From: Alphaproteobacteria bacterium
GTDB taxonomy: Bacteria > Pseudomonadota > Alphaproteobacteria > Rhodobacterales > Rhodobacteraceae
Direction: 5' to 3'
NCBI GenBank assembly: GCA_030424705.1
Contig: JAUHWJ010000008.1
Location: forward strand, 1 to 13,847
DNA length: 13,847 nucleotides
Shown here: piece after piece, positions 7,750 through 13,847 of the stretch
Layout of the letters: every line of letters begins with the position of its first letter
Position numbering within the stretch: position 1 is the first letter of the stretch
Made by a program: the position numbers and the translations under genes
Notes under the pieces: model-generated
Told to the model about the DNA's origin: nothing
Seen by the model: the letters and a program-made list of their open reading frames with translations, nothing else
Database searches by the model: none

Positions 7750-8618
7750 CCCGCCTTCGCCGCCACGCCGCTCTCGGCCCGCTCGCCGGATTTCTTCTCC
7801 TCGGCGCCTGTGCGGAGCCGTTCGACGCCCCCTATGAGGGCGAGACGGGCGCGACCGAGGCGGTGAACGCGATCGACGCCGCGGGGCTCAACGACCTGAT
7901 GCTGACCGTCTCCGACCCGGAGACAGCGGTGAGCTACTTCCGGCGGGCGCTCGACGAGACGCCAGAGAGGGCCGATCTCCGCCGCGGCTACGCCCTCGCC
8001 CTCGCCCGCGCGCGCCGCTTCGCCGAGGCGGCGGAGGTTTTCGTAGGGCTGGAGGCGGACGGGCTGGCGGATGACGCGCTGCGCGTCGAGTACGCGCACA
8101 GCCTCGCCCGCCTTGCACGCTGGGAGGAGGCGGAGAGCCAGCTTGCGCTCGTCTCCTCTTCCCTCGACACGCCGCGCCGCCACCTGATCGACGCCATGCT
8201 CGCCGACCAGAGGCAGGACTGGGCGGGGGCCGACACGGCCTACGAGGCCGCGCGCCGCCGCGCGGTGAACCCGGGGGCGGTTCTGAACAACTGGGGCGTC
8301 AGCCGCCTCTCGCGCGGCGACGCGGCGGTGGCGGCGCGAACCTTCGAGGAGGCGCTGTCCTTCGACCCGCGCCTCTTCAACGCGAAGAACAACCTCGCCG
8401 TGGCCCGCGCGCTCGAAGGGGAATACAGCCTGCCGCTCGTCAGTCTTTCGGAAGAAGAGCGCGCGACGCTCCTGCACAATGTCGGCGTGGTCGCGCTCCG
8501 GCGCGGCGACGTCGAGGCGGCGAAGGGGCTTTTCTCGATGGCGGTCGCCGCGCATCCGCGTTTCTACCCAGAAGCGGCGGAGAAACTCGCGGCGCTTCAG
8601 GCCAGCGTGACGAACTGA
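7746..8618 (+). CDS. tadD: TPR lipoprotein, TadD-like (second of two)
   Basis: Predicted lipoprotein of 290 residues. An Arg-rich n-region, a hydrophobic core and the lipobox L19-G-A-C22 form the signal. TPR-like units follow through most of the chain, for example PETAVSYFRRALDETP, LARARRFAEAAEVF, NWGVSRLSRGDAAVAARTF with EEALSFDPRLFNAKNNLAVA, and GVVALRRGDVEAAKGLFSMA. Length and repeat number fit TadD better than the shorter neighbour does. The product would sit at the inner leaflet of the outer membrane near the secretin. It shares architecture with the preceding gene but not obvious sequence identity, so the pair may be an old duplication or two distinct adaptors. Which one is the functional TadD cannot be decided from sequence alone. 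Confidence 0.9.
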   Translation: MTRLRRHAALGPLAGFLLLGACAEPFDAPYEGETGATEAVNAIDAAGLNDLMLTVSDPETAVSYFRRALDETPERADLRRGYALALARARRFAEAAEVFVGLEADGLADDALRVEYAHSLARLARWEEAESQLALVSSSLDTPRRHLIDAMLADQRQDWAGADTAYEAARRRAVNPGAVLNNWGVSRLSRGDAAVAARTFEEALSFDPRLFNAKNNLAVARALEGEYSLPLVSLSEEERATLLHNVGVVALRRGDVEAAKGLFSMAVAAHPRFYPEAAEKLAALQASVTN

Positions 8619-8624
8619 CCGCCG

Positions 8625-9104
8625 ATGAGCTTCGATGCGCCCCTCGCCGCGCTCCTGATCGCAACGCCGCCTGCGCTGGCTATCGCGATATCCGACCTGC
8701 GCACGATGCGCATTCCGAACTGGCTGACCGGTGCGACTGCAGCGCTCTTCCTCGGCTTCGTATTCCTCGCGCTGCCCGCCGAGGCAGCGCTCTGGCGGCT
8801 GGCCGGCGCTGCGATCGTGCTCGCCTGCGGTTTCGGCCTCTTTCTTCTCGGCGTGGTCGGCGGCGGGGATGCGAAGGCGGCGGCGGCCTTCGCGCCGCTC
8901 GTGGCGCCGCATGACGCCGGCGCGGCGCTTGTCCTGCTCGCGCTCTCGGCGCTCGTTGGGCTCATGATCCTCTCGTTCCTCAGGCGCACGGCGCTCGCCC
9001 GCGGGGGCTGGGCCGTCTGGTCAGCCCGGCGCGCCTTTCCCTATGGCGTCGCGCTTTCCTCCGCGCTCCTGATCTATCTCGCCCTCGCGGCGTTCGCGGT
9101 GTGA
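8625..9104 (+). CDS. cpaA: Prepilin peptidase TadV/CpaA (A24 family, short form)
   Basis: Inner-membrane aspartic protease of 159 residues that cleaves the leader of Flp prepilin and TadE-type pseudopilins. Both catalytic aspartates are visible: D24 in the SDLRTMRIPNWL motif and D82 in the GGGDAK motif. A late FPYGVA motif, typical of A24A peptidases, is also present. Several hydrophobic segments fill the rest. The N-terminal methylase domain of PilD-type enzymes is absent, as is normal for TadV/CpaA. The gene starts 6 nt after the second TPR gene. In many loci cpaA lies next to flp at the operon start; here it is near the end, although a second copy upstream of the window cannot be excluded. 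Confidence 0.95.
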   Translation: MSFDAPLAALLIATPPALAIAISDLRTMRIPNWLTGATAALFLGFVFLALPAEAALWRLAGAAIVLACGFGLFLLGVVGGGDAKAAAAFAPLVAPHDAGAALVLLALSALVGLMILSFLRRTALARGGWAVWSARRAFPYGVALSSALLIYLALAAFAV

Positions 9105-9108
9105 GGCG

Positions 9109-10386
9109 ATGAAAGGACATCCGCCGCCCTCGCCCCGCAAGCTGGAGGAGACCGGGCTGGAGCCCGGCTTCCTGCTCGACCACATGATCCGCAGCATCTA
9201 TCGCCTCGGGCCGGAGACGCCTTCGGAGATCGCCGCGGCGCTAAGGCTCGCGACGCCCATCGTCGACGGGCTGATCGAGGAGGCGCGGGCCGCGCGCCTC
9301 CTGCAGACGCTCGGCGTCCGCTCGGGATCGGTCGCCGCGGAAATGCGCTACGAGCTTTCGGAGGCGGGGCGCGCCTGGGCGCTCGATTCCCTCAGACAGA
9401 CTGAATATGTCGGCCCGGCGCCGGTGCCGCTCGCGCAGTTCGTCGCGCAGGTCGCGCGCCAGAGCATCCGGACGGAGACGATCGACCGCGCCCGCCTCTC
9501 CGAGGTTCTCGCCGGGCTTACGCTGCCGGAGCGGGTGACGGGCGCCGTGGGGCCTGCGGCGAACTCCGCCTCCTCGATGCTGCTCTACGGCCCGCCCGGA
9601 AACGGCAAGTCCTCCATCGCGAAGGCGATCTGCGCGGCCTTCCGCGACGCGGTCTTCATCCCGCACGCCATCGAGCTGGACCGGCAGGTCATCACCCTTT
9701 TCGACGCGACGGTTCACCGCGTCGTGCCGCTGGCGCGACAGGGGGAGGGAGGGCTGCGCCTCACGCTCGGTTTCGACAAGCGCTATCAGGTCTGCCGCCG
9801 GCCGGTGGTGGTGACGGGCGGCGAGCTGACCATCGACATGCTCGACCTCTCCTTCAACGCAACGACGCATATCTACGAGGCGCCGCTGCAGCTGAAGGCG
9901 GCCGGGGGCGTTTTCGTGATCGACGATTTCGGTCGCCAGCGGGAGCAGCCGCAGGCGCTCATCAACCGCTGGATCATTCCGCTGGAGCGGGGTGTCGACT
10001 ATCTGACGCTCCAGACGGGCCGGAAGCTGGAGGCCCCGTTCGATACGCTGGTGATCTTCTCCACCAACATCCCGCCGCGGCAGCTGGTGGACGACGCCGC
10101 GCTTCGCCGCATCCGGCACAAGATCGAGGTCGGTCGCCCGAACCGGGAGGATTTCATCCGCATCCTCGTCGAGGCCTGCCGCCGCCGCTCCGTGCCGCCC
10201 GAGGAGGAGGGGATCGCCTTCCTCCTCGCCGAACTCTATGGCGAGGGCGGCGCGGACTTCGCCGCCTATCACCCCGAATTCCTGCTCGACCAGCTCGCCG
10301 CGATCAGCGCCTATGAGGGCGTGGAGCCGCGGCTCACGCCTGCGCTGCTGCGCCGCGCGTGGGGCAACCTCTTTACATCCGCCTGA
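9109..10386 (+). CDS. AAA+ ATPase with N-terminal winged-helix-like region, last gene of the Tad operon
   Basis: Cytoplasmic protein of 425 residues and unknown function. Residues about 15-105 look like a winged-helix fold (TPSEIAAALRL helix, LIEEARAARLLQTLG, then MRYELSEAGRAWA). The AAA+ module follows: Walker A G161-P-P-G-N-G-K167-S-S169, Walker B V268-F-V-I-D-D273-F, sensor 1 around N320 (FSTNIPP) and a sensor/arginine-finger-like DDAALRRIRHKI (R333, R334, R336). Walker B has DD rather than DE, so the usual catalytic Glu is replaced by Asp. The ATG is 4 nt after the peptidase stop, placing it in the pilus operon. It is not among the classical Tad components. I recall similar ATPases beside alphaproteobacterial tad genes but no assigned function. 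A remodelling or regulatory role is speculation; the AAA+ fold itself is secure. Confidence 0.88.
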   Translation: MKGHPPPSPRKLEETGLEPGFLLDHMIRSIYRLGPETPSEIAAALRLATPIVDGLIEEARAARLLQTLGVRSGSVAAEMRYELSEAGRAWALDSLRQTEYVGPAPVPLAQFVAQVARQSIRTETIDRARLSEVLAGLTLPERVTGAVGPAANSASSMLLYGPPGNGKSSIAKAICAAFRDAVFIPHAIELDRQVITLFDATVHRVVPLARQGEGGLRLTLGFDKRYQVCRRPVVVTGGELTIDMLDLSFNATTHIYEAPLQLKAAGGVFVIDDFGRQREQPQALINRWIIPLERGVDYLTLQTGRKLEAPFDTLVIFSTNIPPRQLVDDAALRRIRHKIEVGRPNREDFIRILVEACRRRSVPPEEEGIAFLLAELYGEGGADFAAYHPEFLLDQLAAISAYEGVEPRLTPALLRRAWGNLFTSA

Positions 10387-10393
10387 GGGGCGT

Positions 10394-10741
10394 TCAGGGC
10401 AGCGGCAGCTCCAGCACGCGCGGGCTCCAGCCGTCCACATTGTCCCGCGCCTCGATCAAGACGCGGGAGACGCCTTCGGGGATCGCGACGCCACCGAGCG
10501 AGCGGGTGAAGGGCTGCTCGTCCAGATGCGGGTGGAGGAGCGTCCGCTGTCCGTAGACCGCTCCGTCCGGCCCGACGACGCGCCACGCGTCCGCGTAGTG
10601 CTCCCAGCCCGTATCCTCGTGGCGGAGCGTCACGTCGAACCGCCAGCCGCCCGCCTCCCTCGTCGCCGTGGCGTCCACGACTTCAACCTCGCCGGCGAAG
10701 GCGGGCGCGGCGGCAAAGAAGATCAGGAGGAGGGCGCGCAT
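10394..10741 (-). CDS. Small secreted protein, conserved-hypothetical type
   Basis: Predicted periplasmic protein of 115 residues. A Sec signal peptide (hydrophobic residues 4-15, cleavage likely after A14-F-A16) leads into a compact beta-rich domain of about 98 residues. Distinctive stretches are FDVTLRHEDTGWEHYADAW, DGAVYGQRTLLHPH and GGVAIPEGVSRVLIEARD. It has no cysteine and no transmembrane segment in the mature part. It resembles small hypothetical proteins common in alphaproteobacteria; I know of no function. The gene converges on the Tad operon: 7 nt separate the two stop codons, with no convincing terminator between them. It lies 52 nt downstream of the oxidoreductase gene on the same strand. 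No clear Shine-Dalgarno precedes the ATG. Confidence 0.8.
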   Translation of the reverse strand: MRALLLIFFAAAPAFAGEVEVVDATATREAGGWRFDVTLRHEDTGWEHYADAWRVVGPDGAVYGQRTLLHPHLDEQPFTRSLGGVAIPEGVSRVLIEARDNVDGWSPRVLELPLP

Positions 10742-10759
10742 GGCCGGAAGATGGGTCCC

Positions 10760-10789
10760 GCGGCGCGATTCGGCAATCGCGGGCGCCGC
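10760..10789 (-). terminator. Hairpin after the NADP-dependent oxidoreductase gene (terminator-like, no T-run)
   Basis: A perfect 7-bp stem, CGCGATT (10764-10770) and AATCGCG (10775-10781) with a CGGC loop, lies just past the oxidoreductase stop on the minus strand. It can extend by four more pairs, GCGG (10760-10763) with CCGC (10786-10789), across a 4-nt bulge. There is no T-run after it in the minus direction. It may mark the transcript end or stabilise it, and may attenuate read-through into the small secreted-protein gene. Confidence 0.4.
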
Positions 10790-10793
10790 AACC

Positions 10794-11822
10794 TTAGACC
10801 ACCTTCACCACCGCCTTGCCGAAATTCGAGCCGGTCATCAGCGAGAGGAAAGCGGCGGGCGCGTTCTCCAGCCCCTCGGTCACCGTCTCCCGCGTCGTGA
10901 TCTCGCCCGCGGCGACGAGGGGGGCGATTTCCTTCAGGAACTCGCCCTGCTTTTCCGCATGGTCGAAGACGATGAAGCCGCGCACGGAAATCCGCTTGGT
11001 CAGCACGGCGCGCCAGAAGCCGGGGAACCGGTCCGGCCCTTCGGGCGCCTGCGTGGCGTTGTAGACGCTGATCATGCCGCAGACCGGGATGCGCGAGAAA
11101 TCGTTCAGGAGCGGAAACACGGCGTCGAAGGTCACGCCCGCGACATTCTCGAAATAGATGTCGACCCCGTTCGGGCAGGCTTCCCTGAGCTTCGCCTTCA
11201 GCTCCGGGTCCTTGTGGTCCACGCAGGCGTCGCAGCCCAGAACTTCGACCGCATAGGCGCATTTCTCCGCGCCCCCGGCGACGCCGACGACGCGGAGCCC
11301 CTTCCGCTTCGCCATCTGGCATACCATGGAGCCGACGGCGCCCGTCGCCGCGGAGACGACGATCGTCTCGCCCTTCACAGGGCGCCCGTGGATGTTGAGC
11401 CCGACCCATGCGGTGAAGCCCGGCATACCGAGCGCGCCGACGGAGAGCGAGGGGGAGAGCGTCTTCCCCCAGCCGAGCGCGGGGTCGAGCTTCGTCAACC
11501 CCTCGCCCGAATGGCCCTGCTCATGCGCCCAGTTCATGATCCCCATGACGAGGGAGCCGACCGGGAATTTCGGATTGTCGCTCTCCGTCACCTCCGCCAC
11601 GCCGCCGGAATAGATCGGCTTCCCGGGCTCGAAAGGCTGCGCGTAAGATTTCGCCTGGGACATGCGGCCGCGGAGATAGGGGTCGACGGAGAGCCAGAGC
11701 AGCTTCAGCGCGACGCCCCCCGCAGGGGCCTTAGCCGGCGCGCCGTCGCGGATCGTGAACGTGTCGCTCGTCGGCATCCCGACGGGGTAGGCGCTGAGCA
11801 GGATTTCCTTGGATGCGGTCAT
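10794..11822 (-). CDS. NADP-dependent oxidoreductase, MDR family (CurA / prostaglandin-reductase-like)
   Basis: Cytosolic medium-chain reductase of 342 residues, usual length for the family that reduces the C=C bond of alpha,beta-unsaturated ketones or enals with NADPH. Seen are the N-terminal VDPYLRGRM motif (46-54), GMPGFTAW (132-139), the nucleotide-binding A158-A-T-G-A-V-G164 turn and FENVAG of the Rossmann half. No zinc-binding cysteine/histidine pattern is evident, as expected for zinc-free members. The ATG at 11822 has a strong GGAGGAG (11831-11837 on the plus strand) 8 nt upstream. It is divergent from the SDR gene and shares its promoter region. The physiological substrate is unknown; homologues include E. 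coli CurA (curcumin reductase) and leukotriene/prostaglandin reductases. Confidence 0.93.
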   Translation of the reverse strand: MTASKEILLSAYPVGMPTSDTFTIRDGAPAKAPAGGVALKLLWLSVDPYLRGRMSQAKSYAQPFEPGKPIYSGGVAEVTESDNPKFPVGSLVMGIMNWAHEQGHSGEGLTKLDPALGWGKTLSPSLSVGALGMPGFTAWVGLNIHGRPVKGETIVVSAATGAVGSMVCQMAKRKGLRVVGVAGGAEKCAYAVEVLGCDACVDHKDPELKAKLREACPNGVDIYFENVAGVTFDAVFPLLNDFSRIPVCGMISVYNATQAPEGPDRFPGFWRAVLTKRISVRGFIVFDHAEKQGEFLKEIAPLVAAGEITTRETVTEGLENAPAAFLSLMTGSNFGKAVVKVV

Positions 11823-11838
11823 GGTTCGGTCTCCTCCG

Positions 11839-11855
11839 GTTTGGCGCGGACCCTA
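11839..11855 (-). promoter_or_regulatory. Outward-facing promoter/operator element upstream of the oxidoreductase gene
   Basis: On the minus strand this reads TAGGGTCCGCGCCAAAC. The TAGGGT part (11850-11855) fits a relaxed -10 hexamer (TAnnnT), ending 27 nt before the ATG. The expected -35 about 17 nt further (11873-11878, TGGCGG) is weak. The same element occurs in the opposite orientation before the SDR gene. It may be a -10 region plus start site, or an operator half-site. Confidence 0.5.
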
Positions 11856-11918
11856 TCCCGGCGGCGCCGGCCCCGCCATAGTGACGCTAGGGAAGACCGG
11901 CCATGCGCGCGAGGGGGC

Positions 11919-11946
11919 TTGCGCCGCGCCGTCCGGCGGCTAGGGT
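11919..11946 (+). promoter_or_regulatory. Candidate sigma-70-type promoter of the SDR/acyl-CoA dehydrogenase operon
   Basis: TTGCGC (11919-11924) and TAGGGT (11941-11946) are separated by 16 nt. The conserved TTG and TAnnnT positions are kept, as is common in alphaproteobacterial housekeeping promoters. The -10 is bracketed by the inverted repeat GGCGG (11935-11939) and CCGCC (11948-11952), which could be a repressor site. The start of transcription would lie about 20-25 nt before the SDR ATG. Confidence 0.45.
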
Positions 11947-11956
11947 TCCGCCAAAC
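11941..11956 (+). repeat. Mirror copy of the outward-facing element upstream of the SDR gene
   Basis: TAGGGTTCCGCCAAAC matches the minus-strand element at 11839-11855 (TAGGGTCCGCGCCAAAC) apart from one substitution and one inserted base. The two copies face outward towards the two divergent genes, about 85 nt apart. It is followed by an A/G-rich ribosome site (AAAAAGGGGAAGGGG) for the SDR. Confidence 0.6.
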
Positions 11957-11978
11957 ACGAAAAAGGGGAAGGGGACGC

Positions 11979-12788
11979 ATGGGCGCGCTCGACGATCTGT
12001 TCAGCCTCGCCGGGAAGACCGCGCTCGTCACCGGCGGCGCCACGGGCATCGGGCGGATGGCGGCGACGGGCCTCGCCGGCGCCGGCGCGCGCGTCCTCAT
12101 CGCCTCCCGCAAGGCGGAGATGTGCGAGACGACGGCGAGGGAGATCAACGAACTCGGCCTTCCCGGCTCCGTCGAGGGCTTCGCCGGCGACGTGGGAACC
12201 GAGGAGGGCTGCGCCGCGCTCGCCGCCGAGGTCGCGGCGCGAACCGGGAAACTCCATATTCTGATGAACAATGCCGGCCTCACCTGGGGCAAGCCCTATG
12301 GCGAGTTTCCCTTCTCCGCCTGGGAGAAGGTGATGCGCGTGAACGTCTCCGGCCTCTTCCACCTCACGCAGCTCCTCACCCCGCTCCTGGAGAAGACGGC
12401 GACGCTGGAGGACCCCTCGCGCGTCATCAATGTCGGCTCGGTCATGGGGACCGCGCCGATCGGCGTCGGCGCCTATTCCTATTCCGCCTCCAAGGGTGCG
12501 GTGCATCACCTGACGAAGATCCTCGCCACCGAACTGGCGGAAAAGCGGATCACCGTGAACGCCATCGCCCCCGGCCCCTTCCAGTCCAACATGACCGCCT
12601 TCGCGACGGCGGACGCCGAGAACCGGGACCGCATCGGGGCCAAGACCCCGCTCGGCCGCATCGGCATGCCGGACGACATCGCCGGGCTGATGGTGTTCCT
12701 GAGCGCGAAGGCCGGCGCCTATGTGACCGGCGCGATCATTCCCGTTGACGGCGGCATCCATGTCGAAACCGTCAAGGACCTTTTCTGA
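11979..12788 (+). CDS. Short-chain dehydrogenase/reductase, RhlG-like
   Basis: Classical SDR oxidoreductase of 269 residues, cytosolic, NAD(P)(H)-dependent. The cofactor motif T18-G-G-A-T-G-I-G25, N97-N-A-G100, the structural N122, and catalytic S154, Y168 and K172 (YSASK) are all present, with a late VDGGIHV end typical of the family. The overall style (GRMAATGLAGAGARV, SAWEKVMRVNVS) resembles RhlG-type beta-ketoacyl reductases, but substrate is not determined by these motifs. ATG 11979 is preceded by a long purine-rich AAGGGGAAGGGG. The open frame runs far upstream on this strand, but that part overlaps the oxidoreductase gene antisense and is not coding. The stop overlaps the ribosome site of the acyl-CoA dehydrogenase gene, so the two are likely cotranscribed. 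Confidence 0.94.
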   Translation: MGALDDLFSLAGKTALVTGGATGIGRMAATGLAGAGARVLIASRKAEMCETTAREINELGLPGSVEGFAGDVGTEEGCAALAAEVAARTGKLHILMNNAGLTWGKPYGEFPFSAWEKVMRVNVSGLFHLTQLLTPLLEKTATLEDPSRVINVGSVMGTAPIGVGAYSYSASKGAVHHLTKILATELAEKRITVNAIAPGPFQSNMTAFATADAENRDRIGAKTPLGRIGMPDDIAGLMVFLSAKAGAYVTGAIIPVDGGIHVETVKDLF

Positions 12789-12801
12789 GGAGACGACGAC
12801 G

Positions 12802-13847
12802 ATGATGAACCTGGACGTGAGCGACAAGGTCCGCCCGCTGCTCGACGCCGTGTCGAAGATGCTGGTGGAGAAGGTCTATCCGGTGGAGGCCGAATTCGAG
12901 GAGGAGATCGGCAAGCACCCGAAGGGCCGTTTCCATCATACCGACCGGCAGCTCGAAATCCTCGACGGCCTCAAGAAGGAGGCGAAGTCGCGCGGGCTCT
13001 GGAACTTCTGGCTCACGGATTCCGAACGCGGCTACGGCCTCAACACGGTCGAATACGCGCATCTCGCCGCCGAGATGGGCAAGTCTAAACTTGGGCCCGA
13101 GACGTTCAACTGCTCCGCGCCGGACACCGGCAACATGGAAGTGCTGGAGCGCTACGGCACCGAGAAGATGAAGAAGGACTGGCTCGAAGACCTGATGGAG
13201 GGGAAGATCCGCTCCGCCTACCTGATGACCGAGCCGCAGGTCGCCTCCTCCGACGCCACGAACATCTCCATGTCGGCGGTCCGCGAGGGCGACGAATGGG
13301 TGCTGAACGGGGAGAAGTGGTGGGCCTCGGGCGCCGGCGACCCGCGCTGCAAGGTCTATATCGTGATGACCTGCACGGACCCGGACAACGAGAACAAGCA
13401 TCGCCGCCACTCGATGATCCTCGTCCCCGCCGGCACGCCGGGCGTCGAGGTGCTGCGCCCGATGCAGGTCTTCGGGCAGGATGACGCGCCGCATGGCCAC
13501 ATGCACATGCGCTTCACCAATGTCCGCGTGCCGTACGAGAACCTGATCCTCGGCGAAGGCCGGGGCTTCGAGGTCTCCCAGGGCCGCCTCGGGCCGGGCC
13601 GCATCCACCACGCGATGCGCGCCATCGGCGCCGCGGAGCGGGCGCTCGAGTCGATGTGCCGGCGCGCCCTCTCCCGCACCGCCTTCGGCAAGAAGCTCGC
13701 GGACCTTGGCGCGAACCATGACATCATCGCCGAGTGCCGGATGGAGATCGACATGGCGCGGCTCCTCTGCCTCCAGACCTGCCACATGATGGACACGATC
13801 GGGAACCGCGCGGCCGCGCCGTGGATCAGCAAGATCAAGGTCATCGC
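12802..13847 (+). CDS. Acyl-CoA dehydrogenase, ACAD10/11-like (3' end outside window)
   Basis: FAD-dependent acyl-CoA dehydrogenase; 348 complete codons are visible and the frame is open to the window edge, so perhaps 60-70 residues are missing. An alpha-helical N-terminal domain is followed by the FAD/substrate signature Y140-L-M-T-E-P-Q-V-A-S-S-D-A-T-N154, the beta domain (NGEKWWASGAGD), then QGRLGPGRIHHAMR and S291-R-T-A-F-G-K-K-L in the C-terminal helical domain. The GRIHHAMR and VASSDATN forms are typical of the ACAD10/11-like branch. The catalytic base cannot be judged because the C-terminus is cut. ATG 12802 has GAGGAG (12787-12792) 9 nt upstream, overlapping the SDR stop; a second ATG at 12805 is possible. 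Substrate is probably a medium/long or branched/hydroxylated acyl-CoA. Confidence 0.95.
   Translation, partial: MMNLDVSDKVRPLLDAVSKMLVEKVYPVEAEFEEEIGKHPKGRFHHTDRQLEILDGLKKEAKSRGLWNFWLTDSERGYGLNTVEYAHLAAEMGKSKLGPETFNCSAPDTGNMEVLERYGTEKMKKDWLEDLMEGKIRSAYLMTEPQVASSDATNISMSAVREGDEWVLNGEKWWASGAGDPRCKVYIVMTCTDPDNENKHRRHSMILVPAGTPGVEVLRPMQVFGQDDAPHGHMHMRFTNVRVPYENLILGEGRGFEVSQGRLGPGRIHHAMRAIGAAERALESMCRRALSRTAFGKKLADLGANHDIIAECRMEIDMARLLCLQTCHMMDTIGNRAAAPWISKIKVI

Noticed and set aside
7680..8912. 410-codon minus-strand frame across the second TPR gene and the prepilin peptidase gene
   Set aside because: Arg-rich low-complexity shadow of well-supported plus-strand genes, with no start context or domain.
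10668..11978. Upstream extension of the SDR frame to a 706-residue protein
   Set aside because: The extension is antisense to the oxidoreductase gene, has shadow-like composition, and the normal SDR start with a ribosome site is at 11979.
12075..12086. 12-bp perfect palindrome GCCGGCGCCGGC inside the SDR gene
   Set aside because: It encodes part of an Ala/Gly run in the cofactor-binding region; codon choice in GC-rich DNA explains it.
12772..13785. 337-codon minus-strand frame opposite the acyl-CoA dehydrogenase gene
   Set aside because: Shadow of a gene whose FAD/substrate signatures are clear on the plus strand.
1..13847. CRISPR arrays, tRNAs, insertion sequences, toxin-antitoxin or defence genes
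   Set aside because: Looked for by eye on both strands; no regularly spaced repeats, terminal inverted repeats with transposase, tRNA-like cloverleaf or such gene pairs were found, and the genes are packed too tightly to leave room.

Overview
This is GC-rich DNA with third codon positions mostly G or C. Gene content and order suggest an alphaproteobacterium, of the Rhodobacterales or a related marine order. That placement rests on the CpaC/OmpA-type lipoprotein/CpaE/CpaF/TadB/TadC order and on protein style; the family or genus cannot be named from the window.

About the first three quarters (1-10386, all on +) is one tightly packed operon for a Tad/Flp (type IVc) pilus. Within it, genes overlap by 4 nt or are separated by no more than about 52 nt. 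It enters the window inside the secretin gene (cpaC/rcpA). It then encodes an OmpA-domain lipoprotein, two TadE-type pseudopilins, the ParA/MinD-like localisation factor CpaE/TadZ, and the motor ATPase CpaF/TadA. These are followed by the platform proteins TadB and TadC, two TPR lipoproteins of TadD type, a short prepilin peptidase (TadV/CpaA) and a AAA+ ATPase with an N-terminal winged-helix-like region. Flp pilin, CpaB/RcpC and a large TadG are not seen; pilin and CpaB would be expected upstream of the window. Together the products would mature (peptidase), polymerise (CpaF, TadB, TadC), place (CpaE) and export (secretin, lipoproteins, OmpA-type anchor) an adhesive pilus. The AAA+ protein is the component with no textbook role.

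The remainder (10394-13847) is unrelated metabolism. Two minus-strand genes, a small secreted protein and an MDR-family NADP-dependent oxidoreductase, converge on the Tad operon. From a shared 156-nt divergent promoter region, an RhlG-like short-chain dehydrogenase and an acyl-CoA dehydrogenase of the ACAD10/11 type (cut by the window end) run on the + strand. These look like acyl-CoA or hydroxy/keto-acid catabolism.

The divergent region carries the same TAGGGT-Y-C(G)-CGCCAAAC element facing outwards on each side, the most distinctive non-coding signal in the window. There is no gene-free stretch over 300 bases. No tRNA, rRNA, CRISPR array, insertion sequence or integrase was seen. The window does not contain an obviously new defence or mobile system; the best leads for novelty are the AAA+ ATPase at the end of the Tad operon and the mirrored promoter.
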